Assembly (NCBI RefSeq): GCF_011039175.1 | Contig: NZ_JAAKEN010000013.1 | Location: 31,963 to 95,962 of the forward strand | Length of the DNA: 64,000 nt | From: Slackia sp. ZJ119 | Lineage (GTDB): Bacteria > Actinomycetota > Coriobacteriia > Coriobacteriales > Eggerthellaceae | Reading direction: 5' to 3' | Shown here: positions 45,868 through 54,785 of the stretch, piece after piece | Layout: the number at the start of each line of letters is the position of its first letter | Numbering within the stretch: position 1 is the first letter of the stretch | Program-made: the position numbers and the translations under genes | The notes under the pieces: generated by a model | The model's input: only the letters and a program-made list of their open reading frames with translations | What the model was told of the DNA's origin: nothing | The model's database searches: none

Positions 45868-48522
45868 TTACCCCAGCTCGGCCAGCTGCGCCTTCACGCG
45901 CTCCAGGTTGTCGCGCAGTTCAGCGAGCTTTGCGGTGTCCTTCTCGATGATCTCGGGTGCGGCCTTCGCCAGAAAGCCGGGATTGGACAGCTTCTTTTCG
46001 AACTTCGCAGCGTCCTTTTCCAGCTTTTCGCATTCCTTCTTCAGGCGGGCACGCTCGGCGTCGAAGTCTACCAGGCCCGACAGCACCACGTACACTTCCA
46101 GGCCGGCGGACAGCGTCACGCTCGACTCGCCCGGCTTTTCCACGTCGGCGCCGATGACGAGCGCAGACGTGTTGCCCATGCGCTCGATGAGGCCGGCTTG
46201 CGCCTGCAGCAGCGCCGCGTCGCCGCCTTCGACCTTCACGGCCACCGACAGCTCGGTGCGCGGCGAGATGCCGTAGCGGGCACGCGTGGCGCGAACGGCG
46301 GAGACGACCTCGCACACCATGGAGACGGCACGCTCGGCGTCGGCGTCGATATAGGCGGCCAGCGCCTCGGCGTCGGGCCACGCGGCGCCGATGAGCATGG
46401 GCGCATCCTTTTTGACGGGCAGCTCCTGGTAGATCTCTTCGGTCACGAACGGCATGATGGGATGCAGAAGCCGCAGCGCCTGGTCGAGCACGAACACCAG
46501 ATTGCGCTGGCACTGGGCTCGTTCTTCCGGCTCGCCGTTCAAGCGGGCCTTCGAAAGCTCGATGTACCAGTCGCAGAACTCGTTCCAGAAGAAGCTGTAC
46601 AGATCGCGCGTGATGTCGCCGAACTCGAAGTCGGCGTACGCCTCGTCCACGGCAGCCACGAGGTTCGCCAACCGCGAGAAGATCCAGCGGTCGACCGGGT
46701 TCTGCGGATCAGGCGCTCCCCCGTCGTAGCCTTCCAGGTTCATCATGACGAAGCGGGCGGCGTTTCTGATCTTGTTCGCGAAGTTGCGGCTGCTTTCGAG
46801 CTTCGCTTCGTTGAACTTGAGGTCTTGCGTGCCCGTGACCTGCATCAACAGACCAAAACGCATGCCGTCGGCGCCGTAGTCCTGCATGAGGCGCAACGGA
46901 TCCACGCCGTTGCCGCGGCTCTTCGACATGGGCTTGCCATCGGCCGCCATGACGGTGGGATGGATGATGACGTGCTCGAACGGGATGTCGTTGCAGCAAT
47001 ACATCGACGCCATGACCATGCGGGCGACCCACAGCCCCATGATGTCGCGGGCGGTGGAAAGCACCTGCGTGGGATAGCAGCGCTTGATCTCGGGCGCGTC
47101 CATGCCCTCTTCGGTCCAGCCCATCGTCGCGAACGGCCACAGCTGCGACGAGAACCACGTGTCCAGCACGTCCTCGTCTTGGCGCACGCTCGCGCCGCAG
47201 CTCGGGCACGTCTCCACGTCTTCGACGCTCGCGTCTTCCCAGCCGCATTCGTCGCAGTAGAACATGGGAATGCGATGGCCCCACCACAGCTGGCGCGAGA
47301 TGCACCAGTCCTTCAGGTTGGCGAGCCAGTCGAGGTAGACCTGGCGCCACCGTTCGGGGTGGAACTGGATGGTGCCGTCTTCCACGACGCGGGCGGCGTC
47401 CTTTTTCAGGCCGTCGACGGCGACGAACCACTGCTCGGACTCCCACGGCTCGAGCTTCGTATGGCAGCGATAGCACGTCATGACGGAATGGTCGTGGTCC
47501 TCGACGTGGTCGAGCAGGCCCAGCTCGTCGAAGGCGGCCACGATGGCCTCGCGGGCCTCGTCGCGGTCCATGCCCGAAAACGCGCCGTAGCCTTCCACCA
47601 CGTGCGCCGTCTCGTCGAAGATGTTGATGCGCTCAAGGCCGGCACGCTCGCCCATGGCCCAGTCGTTCGGGTCGTGCGAAGGCGTCACCTTCACGCAGCC
47701 CGTGCCGAATTCCGTGTCGACGTGCCAATCGGCGAAGATGGGGATCTCGCGGTTCACGAGCGGCAGCATGACGGTCTTGCCGACGAGCTTTCCGAAGCGC
47801 TCGTCTTTCGGATTCACTGCCACGCCGGTGTCGCCGAGCATCGTTTCGGGGCGCGTGGTGGCCACCGTCAAATACTCGATGCCGTCCGTCGGCTCCGTCA
47901 GCGGATAGCGCAGGTACCACAAATGGCCTGCCTCGTCGACGTATTCGGCCTCGTCGTCGGCGATGGCCGTCGTGCAGCTCGGACACCAGTTGACGATGCG
48001 CTTGCCGCGATAAATGAGATCATCGTGGTACCAATCGACGAAAAGCTTCCGCACCGCCTTCACGTAGGCCGGCTCGAGCGTGAAGTGCTCGTCGGAATAG
48101 TCGCACGAGCAGCCCATGCCCTTGATCTGGTTCACGATGGTGGTGCCGTATTCGCGGTACCACTCGTAGCACTGCTCCACGAACGCCTCGCGCCCGATTT
48201 CCAGGCGGCTGATGCCCTGGTCGGCGAGCTTTTTGTCCACCTTGGTCTGCGTGGAGATGCCGGCGTGGTCCGTGCCGAGGATCCAGCGGGTGGGACAACC
48301 CTGCATGCGTGCGCGACGGATGCAGGTGTCTTGGATGGTGTCGTTCAGCGCGTGTCCCATGTGCAGCACGCCGGTGATGTTCGGCGGCGGGATGACGATG
48401 GTGTAGGGATTGTCAGCGAGCGGCCCGAAGCCTTCGGTGCGCTGGAAGCAGCCGGCTTCCATCCACGCGTCGAACAGCGGGCGCTCGTGGGCCTGAAAGT
48501 CGTAGTCGATCTTTTCTGCCAT
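45868..48522 (-). CDS. valS: Valyl-tRNA synthetase
   Basis: 884-residue class I synthetase, normal length. HIGH motif appears as HMGHALN (near residue 46), KMSKS as PMSKSRGNG (near 530); the editing domain between and a C-terminal coiled coil (last about 70 residues) are present. ATG 48522 with AAAGG. No T-box could be fitted in the 83-bp gap upstream. Confidence 0.97.
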   Translation of the reverse strand: MAEKIDYDFQAHERPLFDAWMEAGCFQRTEGFGPLADNPYTIVIPPPNITGVLHMGHALNDTIQDTCIRRARMQGCPTRWILGTDHAGISTQTKVDKKLADQGISRLEIGREAFVEQCYEWYREYGTTIVNQIKGMGCSCDYSDEHFTLEPAYVKAVRKLFVDWYHDDLIYRGKRIVNWCPSCTTAIADDEAEYVDEAGHLWYLRYPLTEPTDGIEYLTVATTRPETMLGDTGVAVNPKDERFGKLVGKTVMLPLVNREIPIFADWHVDTEFGTGCVKVTPSHDPNDWAMGERAGLERINIFDETAHVVEGYGAFSGMDRDEAREAIVAAFDELGLLDHVEDHDHSVMTCYRCHTKLEPWESEQWFVAVDGLKKDAARVVEDGTIQFHPERWRQVYLDWLANLKDWCISRQLWWGHRIPMFYCDECGWEDASVEDVETCPSCGASVRQDEDVLDTWFSSQLWPFATMGWTEEGMDAPEIKRCYPTQVLSTARDIMGLWVARMVMASMYCCNDIPFEHVIIHPTVMAADGKPMSKSRGNGVDPLRLMQDYGADGMRFGLLMQVTGTQDLKFNEAKLESSRNFANKIRNAARFVMMNLEGYDGGAPDPQNPVDRWIFSRLANLVAAVDEAYADFEFGDITRDLYSFFWNEFCDWYIELSKARLNGEPEERAQCQRNLVFVLDQALRLLHPIMPFVTEEIYQELPVKKDAPMLIGAAWPDAEALAAYIDADAERAVSMVCEVVSAVRATRARYGISPRTELSVAVKVEGGDAALLQAQAGLIERMGNTSALVIGADVEKPGESSVTLSAGLEVYVVLSGLVDFDAERARLKKECEKLEKDAAKFEKKLSNPGFLAKAAPEIIEKDTAKLAELRDNLERVKAQLAELG

Positions 48523-48556
48523 GGGTTGCCTTTCGTTTGAACAAAATACGCACTGT

Positions 48557-48585
48557 CAAAACGCCGCCCGGCTGAGCGGGCGGCG
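48557..48585 (-). terminator. Terminator of clpX
   Basis: 9-bp stem CGCCGCCCG/CGGGCGGCG (48562-48570, 48577-48585) followed on the minus strand by TTTTGAC. It lies 20 bp after the clpX stop. Confidence 0.85.
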
Positions 48586-48605
48586 AAACATCAGCTGCAG
48601 CCGTC

Positions 48606-49958
48606 TTAGGCGACGCGGACGATTTCGGGCTTCGTCTCGCCTTTCACGTCGGACGCCCGCACCGCAACGGCGGTGTCGACGCCGTATTCGGGCAGCTCGT
48701 ACATCACGTCTTGCAGCACGCGCTCGCAGATGGAACGCAGGCCGCGTGCGCCCGTGCCGTGCTCCACGGCCTCGTGCGCGATGGCGACGAGCGCGTCGTC
48801 TTCGAATTCCAGCTTCGACTGCTCGAACTCGAACATGCGCTTGTACTGCTTGACGAGCGCGTTTTTCGGCTCGACGAGGATGCGCACGAGGTCTTCCTCG
48901 GAAAGCTCCGACAGCGACGTGACGACCGGGATGCGCCCGACGAATTCCGGAATCATGCCGTACTTGTTGAGGTCTTCAGGCAGCACCTTGGACAAAAGCT
49001 CGGCTTCGGAATGCTTCTTCGACGCCGGCAGGTCCACGTTGAAGCCCAGGCCGCTCGCGCCGACGCGCTGCGCCACGATGTCGGCCAGGCCCACGAACGC
49101 GCCGCCGAGAATAAACAGGATGTTCGTGGTGTCGATATGGATGAGCTCTTGCTGGGGATGCTTGCGCCCGCCCTGCGGCGGCACGGACGCTTCGGTGCCT
49201 TCGACGATCTTCAGCAGCGCCTGCTGCACGCCTTCGCCCGACACGTCGCGCGTGATGGACAGGTTTTCGGCCTTGCGGGCGACCTTGTCGATCTCGTCGA
49301 TGTAGACGATGCCGATCTCGGCGCGGGGAATGTCGAAGTCCGCCGCCGTGATGAGCTTGAGCAGGATGTTCTCGACGTCTTCGCCCACATAGCCCGCTTC
49401 GGTGAGCGTCGTGGCGTCGGCAATGGCGAAGGGCACCTGCAGCGTGCGGGCAAGCGTCTGGGCCAGAAGCGTCTTGCCCGAACCGGTGGGGCCCAAAAGC
49501 ATGATGTTGCTTTTCGCCAGCTCCACGTCGTCCTCGTCGGCCTCCTGGCCCAGATTGATGCGCTTGTAGTGGTTGTGCACGGCCACGGCCAGGGCCTTCT
49601 TCGCGTTTTCCTGGCCCACGACGTGCTCGGAGAGCTTCTCGTACAACTCGCGGGGGGTGGGAAGGTTCTCCAGCACGAATTCGGGACGCGGCTCGCCTTC
49701 CTGTTCTTGCGGCGCCGCGGCATGGCGGCCCGCCCGCGGATCCTTCGCCGCCCCGCCGTTGGCGGCATAGCCTGCGACGTTGAGGCCCACGTCCTTCATC
49801 ATGGCGTCAACGCACACCGAAAGGCATGAGTCGCAGATGCCGATGCCCTCGGGGCCATGCACCATCGCCATGACTTCGCTGGGGCCTTTGCCGCAGAAAG
49901 CGCACACGATTTCTTCGGGAGACTGGTCGTCAAACCCTTCGTTATGGTTGTCGTACAT
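48606..49958 (-). CDS. clpX: ATP-dependent Clp protease ATP-binding subunit ClpX
   Basis: 450-residue AAA+ unfoldase that feeds ClpP. The N-terminal zinc-binding domain has CAFCGK and CDSCLSVC; Walker A is GPTGSGKT, Walker [10 protein letters not shown]; the pore region GYVGEDVE and sensor-2 GARGLRSI are present. It starts 5 bp after clpP. The linker between ZBD and AAA+ is somewhat long and Ala/Gln/Glu-rich. Confidence 0.97.
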   Translation of the reverse strand: MYDNHNEGFDDQSPEEIVCAFCGKGPSEVMAMVHGPEGIGICDSCLSVCVDAMMKDVGLNVAGYAANGGAAKDPRAGRHAAAPQEQEGEPRPEFVLENLPTPRELYEKLSEHVVGQENAKKALAVAVHNHYKRINLGQEADEDDVELAKSNIMLLGPTGSGKTLLAQTLARTLQVPFAIADATTLTEAGYVGEDVENILLKLITAADFDIPRAEIGIVYIDEIDKVARKAENLSITRDVSGEGVQQALLKIVEGTEASVPPQGGRKHPQQELIHIDTTNILFILGGAFVGLADIVAQRVGASGLGFNVDLPASKKHSEAELLSKVLPEDLNKYGMIPEFVGRIPVVTSLSELSEEDLVRILVEPKNALVKQYKRMFEFEQSKLEFEDDALVAIAHEAVEHGTGARGLRSICERVLQDVMYELPEYGVDTAVAVRASDVKGETKPEIVRVA

Positions 49959-49963
49959 GAGGC

Positions 49964-50593
49964 TTACATCTGCTCCTTGGAGTCCGTAGCTGCCGTGCGA
50001 GACGTGGTGATGCGGTCGACCAGGCCGTATTCGAGCGCCTGCTCGGCGGTCATGTAGTTGTCGCGCTCGGTGTCGTTTTGGATGGTCTCGATGGACTGGC
50101 CGGTGTTATTCGCCAGGATGCGGTTCAAGCGGTCGCGCGTCTTCAGCATGAAGTCGGCCACGATGGCGATTTCGGTCTGCTGGCCCTGGGCGCCGCCGGA
50201 AGGCTGGTGGATGAGCACCATGGAATTGGGCAGGCACAGCCGCTTGCCCTTCGTGCCGTTGGACAGCAGCACCGCCGCCATGGACGCGCATTCGCCCAGG
50301 CAGATGGTGGAAACGTCGCACTTGATGAAGTCCATCGTGTCAAGGATGGCCAGGCCGGCCGTTACCGAGCCGCCGGGAGAATTGATGTAGAGCGAAATGT
50401 CCTTGTCGGGATCGGCGCTTTCCAGATGCAGCATCTGGGCGACCACGGAATTGGCCACATGGTCGTCGATAGGCTCGCCGAGAAAGATGATGCGGTCGTT
50501 GAGCAGGCGAGAGTAGATGTCGTAGCTGCGCTCGCCGCGGGGAGATTGTTCGATGACGTACGGAATCAACGCGTCTCGTGTCTCAAATGCCAT
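49964..50593 (-). CDS. clpP: ATP-dependent Clp protease proteolytic subunit
   Basis: 209-residue serine peptidase. The catalytic triad is visible: Ser in [11 protein letters not shown], His in LIHQPSGG and Asp in DTERDNYM. One copy only is seen here. It lies between tig and clpX, the classic tig-clpP-clpX order. A 15-bp palindrome (50614-50628) lies 20 bp upstream of the ATG. Confidence 0.97.
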   Translation of the reverse strand: MAFETRDALIPYVIEQSPRGERSYDIYSRLLNDRIIFLGEPIDDHVANSVVAQMLHLESADPDKDISLYINSPGGSVTAGLAILDTMDFIKCDVSTICLGECASMAAVLLSNGTKGKRLCLPNSMVLIHQPSGGAQGQQTEIAIVADFMLKTRDRLNRILANNTGQSIETIQNDTERDNYMTAEQALEYGLVDRITTSRTAATDSKEQM

Positions 50594-50613
50594 AGATGCC
50601 TCGCTTCTTGTCT

Positions 50614-50628
50614 GGCTGCCGGGCAGCC
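50614..50628. repeat. 15-bp palindrome upstream of clpP
   Basis: GGCTGCC and GGCAGCC flank a single central base. Possible regulator site or leader hairpin; does not match CIRCE or the ClgR box that I know. Confidence 0.4.
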
Positions 50629-50689
50629 GCTCGGTGTTACGCGCCTAGTGTGCAGTATCGCGGCAGGCGGCGCAAGGTTTTGCCATGGA

Positions 50690-50731
50690 AATCGCACAAC
50701 GACCCGCCGGGCGCGATGGCGGGGCGGGTCG
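50690..50731 (-). terminator. Weak terminator after tig
   Basis: 9-bp stem CGACCCGCC/GGCGGGTCG (50700-50708, 50723-50731) with a poor T-tract (TTGTGCGATTT). It may allow read-through into clpP. Confidence 0.5.
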
Positions 50732-50768
50732 CGAGGTGCGGCACGTTCGCTGGGGAGCGGTTTGCGGG

Positions 50769-52178
50769 CTATTCGGCCGCGTCCGCCGGCTCCTCTTCTT
50801 TCTTCTCAGCCTTCTTGGAAGACTTCTTCGCAGCCTTCTTCGGCTTCTCTTCTTTTTGCTCGGACAGGCTTTCCACCTCGGTGACGACGGCCTTGTCCAT
50901 CAGGTCGGTCACGGCCTTCGCACGCAGCGTGCCCTGGCGCACGAGGTACAGCTGGCCGTTCTGGCGCCATTCGGCCTGCAGGGCCAGCGGATCATCCACG
51001 CCGGTCTTCGCGAATTCCTCGGCCACGTCCTCGTCGGTGGCTTCGATGCCGTAGTGCTTCGCCCACGCGTCGAGCGCCATGTCCTGCTTCGCCATGTCCT
51101 GGGCCTGCTTCTTCACGTCGGCCTTGAACTGGTCGGCCGTGATGCCCTGCATTGCCAGGTACATGTCAAGGCTGGTGCCTTGGGCCTGCAGCTGCTGGAA
51201 GAAGTCCTGCAGCAGCGTGGACTCGGTTTCTTCGGCCAGGCTCTCGGGGACCTCGCCCACCAGGCGCTCGGCGACGGCTTCCAGGCACGCGTTCTCCTTC
51301 AAGCGCGGCAGGATGTCGGCCTTCTGCGCGGTGATGGAGTCGGCCACGCCCTTGCGGAAGTCCTCGACCGAGTCGAACGACAGGATCTCTTTGACCCACT
51401 CGTCGGTAAGCTCGGGGATGACCTGGCGCTTCACCGCGACGATCTCAACCTCGAAGTTGACCTTTTCCGTCTTGCCCTGCAGCGCCGAGAGCATGATGGG
51501 GGCGTCTTCGGGCATGTCGAGCGCGAATTCGGCCGTCTGGCCCTTCTTGAGCCCCACGAGCTGCTCGTCGAACTCGGCCGGGAAGAGGTTGCCGCCCAGG
51601 CTGTAGGGACGGCTGTCGGCAGTCAGCGACGGGATGGACTCGCCGGCGTCGTCGGTGGCCTTCATGGAAAGCTCGACGTGGCTGTCAGGCTTGACCTTCG
51701 TGTTGGCCGGGGAGTTCTCGTAGGTGGCGTAATGCTCGCGCAGGCTTTCGATCTGCTCGTCGATCTCCTTTTCGGTGGCCTCGGCGAACGGCAGCTCGAT
51801 CTCCACGTTGTCGTAGCTGGTCAGCTCGAATTCCGGCTTGAGCGCGATCGTGAAGTCGAAGCTGTAGGGCTCGCCGTCGCGAACGAGGTCGGTCTCGCCG
51901 AACGTCGGGCGCGAGATGGGATAGAGACGCGCGTCGTCGACGGCCAGCGGGTAGGACCCGTTCACGATCTCGTCGGTCACGGTCGCGGCGACTGCGTCCT
52001 TGCCCACGGCGGTGTCGATGACCTTGCGCGGGGCCTTGCCCTTGCGGAAGCCCGGGAAGTTGTAGCGGTTCGCGAAATCCTTGTAAGTCTTCTTGATGCG
52101 ATTGGCCACGTCCTTCTCGTCGATCGTGACCGTCACCTTGGCCTGGCCGTCTTCAAGTATTTCAACTTTAGTTTCCAC
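50769..52178 (-). CDS. tig: Trigger factor
   Basis: 469-residue ribosome-associated chaperone. The ribosome-binding loop GFRKGKAP lies near residues 42-49, then a PPIase domain (about 150-240) and a helical C domain; the last 45 residues are a Lys/Glu/Ala-rich low-complexity tail. The start is GTG 52178, with GGAGG 9 bases upstream. tig-clpP-clpX is the expected order. Confidence 0.95.
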   Translation of the reverse strand: METKVEILEDGQAKVTVTIDEKDVANRIKKTYKDFANRYNFPGFRKGKAPRKVIDTAVGKDAVAATVTDEIVNGSYPLAVDDARLYPISRPTFGETDLVRDGEPYSFDFTIALKPEFELTSYDNVEIELPFAEATEKEIDEQIESLREHYATYENSPANTKVKPDSHVELSMKATDDAGESIPSLTADSRPYSLGGNLFPAEFDEQLVGLKKGQTAEFALDMPEDAPIMLSALQGKTEKVNFEVEIVAVKRQVIPELTDEWVKEILSFDSVEDFRKGVADSITAQKADILPRLKENACLEAVAERLVGEVPESLAEETESTLLQDFFQQLQAQGTSLDMYLAMQGITADQFKADVKKQAQDMAKQDMALDAWAKHYGIEATDEDVAEEFAKTGVDDPLALQAEWRQNGQLYLVRQGTLRAKAVTDLMDKAVVTEVESLSEQKEEKPKKAAKKSSKKAEKKEEEPADAAE

Positions 52179-52513
52179 TTGCGTGTTCCTCCATCGTATT
52201 CCATTCGGTTCCATGCCTCTTGCAGCGAGGCTGCGCAGCAAGAAGCGCGCACCAGCCGTCAATTATTGCATAAGCGCGAAAAGGGCGAAAGGGCCAGCCT
52301 GCGACGTTCACGAAGAACCGACGAAAAGGGCGGCGAACGCGCCTGATCGGCGGGCGGCCGTTGCCTCCAGCGTCCGGCAGGACGGCGCGACGGCCGGCAT
52401 TGCACGGCGGACAGGCCGCAGGGCCGGGCGGCCGAACCGGCCTTCTGCGCGGCCCGCCCGCCTGCCCCGCTGGCGCACCGCCGCCCGATTTGACAGGTCG
52501 CGAGCACAACTTT

Positions 52514-52522
52514 TGCTATTAT
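52514..52522 (+). promoter_or_regulatory. Extended -10 promoter for tRNA-Leu
   Basis: TGCTATTAT (TGn plus TATTAT) 30 bp upstream of the tRNA. A TTGACA stands 21 bp before the -10, too far for a normal -35. Confidence 0.45.
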
Positions 52523-52551
52523 AAAAGCGCTGCCGTCATGTGCAGGCACGT

Positions 52552-52636
52552 GCGGGCGTGGCGGAATTGGCAGACGCGCCAGATTTAGGTTCTGGTGAGG
52601 AAACTCGTGAAGGTTCAAGTCCTTTCGCCCGCACCA
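52552..52636 (+). tRNA. tRNA-Leu(TAG)
   Basis: 85-nt class II tRNA with long variable arm and encoded CCA. Anticodon stem CCAGA/TCTGG with loop TTTAGGT gives anticodon TAG; T-loop TTCAAGT. It reads CUA and, with modification, other CUN codons. sstT follows 99 bp later with a long hairpin between. Confidence 0.97.
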
Positions 52637-52677
52637 CGTGGGGGGAGGATGCCGGAACGGCACCCTCCCCCCACGTG
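52635..52677 (+). repeat. 19-bp hairpin starting in the CCA of tRNA-Leu
   Basis: 14-bp perfect arms (52635-52648, 52664-52677; core CACGTGGGGGGAGG) plus a nested TGCCG/CGGCA stem with a GAA loop. No T-tract follows. It overlaps the last two bases of the tRNA 3' CCA and would sit in the tRNA-sstT spacer transcript. Confidence 0.85.
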
Positions 52678-52735
52678 CATTCTGTCCGACGAGGCTGCCG
52701 GCAACGCGCAGCCCGCAAGGAGAAGGGTTATCGTC

Positions 52736-53995
52736 ATGGATACCGTCAAGAGGCTCGCGAAAGCGTGGAACGACATCAGCCTCATCAAGCGCATCATCGT
52801 CGGCTTGGTGATCGGCGTGGTGTTGGCGCTTGCAGTGCCGGGCAACGAATGGATCGCGCTTTTGGGCACGATCTTCGTGAACGCGCTGAAGGCCGTCGCC
52901 CCCGTATTGGTGTTCTTCCTGGTCATCAGCGCACTGGCAAACGCGCAGGGCGCCAAGGGCATGAAGACCATCATCATCTTGTACGTCGTGAGCACCGTCG
53001 TGGCCGCCGCCGTCGCCGTCATCGCCTGCTACCTGTTCCCGCTCACGATCACGCTTGCTGGCGCAGCTGAAGACACAGCGGCGCCCTCGGGCGTGGGAGA
53101 AGTGCTCACCACCATCGTCTTGAAGCTGTTCGACAACCCGGTGGCCGCCTTGACCAACGGCAACTACCTGGGCATCCTCGCCTGGGCGGTCGCTTTGGGC
53201 ATCGCTTTGCGCGCGTGCAGCGACGGCGTGAAAGGCGTTTTCCTGTCCATTTCCGACGCCGTGTCCAAGGTCGTGCGCTGGGTCATCAGCCTGGCGCCGT
53301 TCGGCATCCTCGGCCTGGTGTACACCTCGGTCAGCGAAAACGGCATGGAGATCTTCACCGAATACGGTGCGCTCATCTTGGTGCTGGTCGCCTGCATGGT
53401 CATCATCGCCGTGGGCACCAACCCGCTCATCGTGTGGCTCTGCTTGCGCAAGAACCCCTACCCGCTCGTGCTGCGCTGCCTGAAGGATTCCGGCATCACA
53501 GCGTTTTTCACCCGCAGCTCGGCCGCGAACATCCCCGTCAACATGGAGCTGTGCCGCAAGCTTGGCCTGAACAAGGACACCTACGGCGTGTCCATCCCGC
53601 TGGGCGCCACCATCAACATGGCGGGCGCGGCGGTCACCATCACCGTCATGGCCATGACGGCCGCCAACACGGTGGGCGTCAGCGTTGCGCCGATCACGGC
53701 CATCATCTTGTGCGTGCTGGCCGCCGTGTCGGCCTGCGGCGCCTCGGGCGTTGCCGGCGGATCGCTGTTGCTCATTCCGCTGGCCTGCTCGCTGTTCGGC
53801 ATCGGCCAGGACATTTCCATGCAGGTCGTGGCCGTCGGCTTCATCATCGGCGTCATCCAGGACTCCTGCGAGACCGGCCTCAACTCTTCTTCGGACGTGC
53901 TGTTCACCGCCACGGCCGACTACATGGAGCGCAAGAAGGCCGGCAAGCCGTTCAAGCTCGGCAAGGACGACTTCAGCCTGAACGAGATGAACTAG
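52736..53995 (+). CDS. sstT: Serine/threonine:Na+ symporter SstT
   Basis: 419-residue DAACS-family symporter with eight membrane helices and two hairpin loops. Hairpin motif SSAANIPVN and the cation/substrate motif NMAGAAVTI match SstT. It imports serine and threonine with Na+. ATG 52736 with AGGAGAAGG. No separate promoter is visible after tRNA-Leu, so read-through from the tRNA is possible. Confidence 0.93.
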   Translation: MDTVKRLAKAWNDISLIKRIIVGLVIGVVLALAVPGNEWIALLGTIFVNALKAVAPVLVFFLVISALANAQGAKGMKTIIILYVVSTVVAAAVAVIACYLFPLTITLAGAAEDTAAPSGVGEVLTTIVLKLFDNPVAALTNGNYLGILAWAVALGIALRACSDGVKGVFLSISDAVSKVVRWVISLAPFGILGLVYTSVSENGMEIFTEYGALILVLVACMVIIAVGTNPLIVWLCLRKNPYPLVLRCLKDSGITAFFTRSSAANIPVNMELCRKLGLNKDTYGVSIPLGATINMAGAAVTITVMAMTAANTVGVSVAPITAIILCVLAAVSACGASGVAGGSLLLIPLACSLFGIGQDISMQVVAVGFIIGVIQDSCETGLNSSSDVLFTATADYMERKKAGKPFKLGKDDFSLNEMN

Positions 53996-54051
53996 CTCAA
54001 CGAGCGCCTGTTTGCGCGAAGCACGCACATCAAAGCAAGCTGGAATCACAA

Positions 54052-54085
54052 GAAAGCCCCCGTCCCGCGCGGGGGCTTCTTTTTC
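54052..54085 (+). terminator. Terminator of sstT
   Basis: 9-bp stem AAGCCCCCG/CGGGGGCTT (54054-54062, 54070-54078) followed by CTTTTTC. Confidence 0.93.
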
Positions 54086-54245
54086 TGCGCAGGACTTCCG
54101 CTTTCGCCCACCGACAGCGTCCCAACAATGTCCCGAGGACCGGCGGATTCTGTTGCTGACAGAGCATGCCTGGATACTCGACATCGCACCATGGCATATG
54201 ACAAAGCGGGACAGAACCGAGCTCGAGGCTGCGCCCCTTCTGTTC
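54086..54245. other. Non-coding spacer after sstT
   Basis: About 160 bp, less GC-rich than its surroundings. I see no gene with a ribosome binding site, no RNA gene and no clear repeat. It lies just outside the duplicated tRNA-Lys tail, and could be the scar of a lost element, without positive evidence. Confidence 0.4.
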
Positions 54246-54319
54246 GGAGTGCGCCGATACAAAAAATACCTCCCAGCTGGGAGGTATCAGTGTTTTCGTG
54301 GTGCACCGTGAAGGACTCG
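54246..54319 (-). repeat. Left copy of the duplicated tRNA-Lys 3' end and terminator
   Basis: About 74 bp that match 54442-54515 at roughly 90% (one small indel in each copy). It contains the tRNA-Lys 3' half from the T-loop CGAGT through the acceptor and CCA, then the terminator with 9-bp stem (54266-54274, 54279-54287). The match ends in the T-loop, as in attachment-site duplications by integrases. Confidence 0.8.
54260..54287 (-). terminator. Terminator in the left tRNA-Lys tail copy
   Basis: ATACCTCCC/GGGAGGTAT stem with loop agct, and six A on the plus strand, giving a T-run on the minus strand. Confidence 0.85.
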
Positions 54320-54437
54320 CGCATCTTCGCTTCGCGAACCTGCAGGGTCTGCGCATGCTTCGCACGCTCGGCCGAATTGCCGGCGAAAGCTTCGCTTTCG
54401 CTTTCCGGCAATTCCCTTCGCAGGTTCGAGTCCTTCA
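54309..54437. repeat. Nested imperfect palindrome with inverted T-arm copy
   Basis: Arms: 54309-54317 with 54429-54437; 54335-54343 with 54420-54428; 54374-54383 with 54405-54414; and the central hairpin 54384-54390 with 54394-54400. Unpaired inserts of 17 nt (54318-54334) and 30 nt (54344-54373) sit in the left arm. The right arm is an inverted copy of the tRNA-Lys T-arm. Confidence 0.75.
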
Positions 54438-54441
54438 TGTT

Positions 54442-54515
54442 GGAGTGCTGCCGATATGAAAATACCTCCCAGTTGGGAGGTATCAGTGTTTTCGTGGTGC
54501 ACCGTGAAGGACTCG
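54442..54515 (-). repeat. Right copy of the duplicated tRNA-Lys 3' end and terminator
   Basis: Direct repeat partner of 54246-54319. This copy is part of the intact tRNA-Lys gene and its terminator. Confidence 0.8.
54458..54483 (-). terminator. Terminator of tRNA-Lys
   Basis: 9-bp stem ATACCTCCC/GGGAGGTAT (54462-54470, 54475-54483), followed on the minus strand by TTTTC, 12 bp past the tRNA 3' end. Confidence 0.92.
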
Positions 54516-54570
54516 AACCTTCGACCTTGGGATTAAGAGTCCCCTGCTCTACCAACTAAGCTAACGGTGC
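54495..54570 (-). tRNA. tRNA-Lys(CTT)
   Basis: 76-nt tRNA with encoded CCA. Acceptor GCACCGT/ACGGTGC, D-stem GCTT/GAGC, anticodon loop CTCTTAA giving CTT, T-loop TTCGAGT. It decodes AAG. Its 3' end is duplicated 196 bp to the left. Confidence 0.97.
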
Positions 54571-54613
54571 ACATTGTCAAAGTGCCTTGCTTTCCTTAGC
54601 GCAGCGATTAGAT

Positions 54614-54642
54614 ATTGTAAAACATCTTCTCCGGCGCTGCAA
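54614..54642 (-). promoter_or_regulatory. Promoter of tRNA-Lys
   Basis: TTGCAG (-35, 54637-54642), 17-bp spacer, TACAAT (-10, 54614-54619), about 43 bp upstream of the tRNA. Confidence 0.75.
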
Positions 54643-54663
54643 GAACTTTTTCAAAAATCTTGC

Positions 54664-54740
54664 TGGGGTGGATGATGGGACTCGAACCCACGACCTCCAG
54701 AGCCACAATCTGGCGTTCTAGCCAACTGAACTACACCCAC
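54664..54740 (-). tRNA. tRNA-His(GTG)
   Basis: 77-nt tRNA; anticodon loop TTGTGGC gives GTG. Acceptor GTGGGTG/CATCCAC (one G-T pair), with C at position 73 before CCA and a G encoded at -1 (position 54741), the tRNA-His identity feature. Confidence 0.97.
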
Positions 54741-54756
54741 CGAGGCACGAGGAAGT

Positions 54757-54785
54757 AGTATAGGGGTATGTCGCGCGAAATGCAA
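54757..54785 (-). promoter_or_regulatory. Promoter of tRNA-His
   Basis: TTGCAT (-35, 54780-54785), 17-bp spacer, TATACT (-10, 54757-54762), 16 bp upstream of the tRNA. Confidence 0.75.

Noticed and set aside
46198..48540. Open frame of 780 codons on the plus strand
   Set aside because: Antisense to valS; same low-information composition as other shadows.
48523..48605. T-box leader for valS
   Set aside because: The gap is 83 bp and is mostly filled by the clpX terminator; no T-box sequence or stem I arrangement was found. The TTGACA there has no matching -10.
54299..54325. A second functional tRNA-Lys at the left repeat
   Set aside because: Only the T-arm 3' half, acceptor 3' strand and CCA are present; no anticodon or D arm can be formed.
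54128..54559. Small open frames across the tRNA-Lys region on both strands
   Set aside because: They run through the tRNA and terminators and give the peptide pattern typical of translated tRNA genes.
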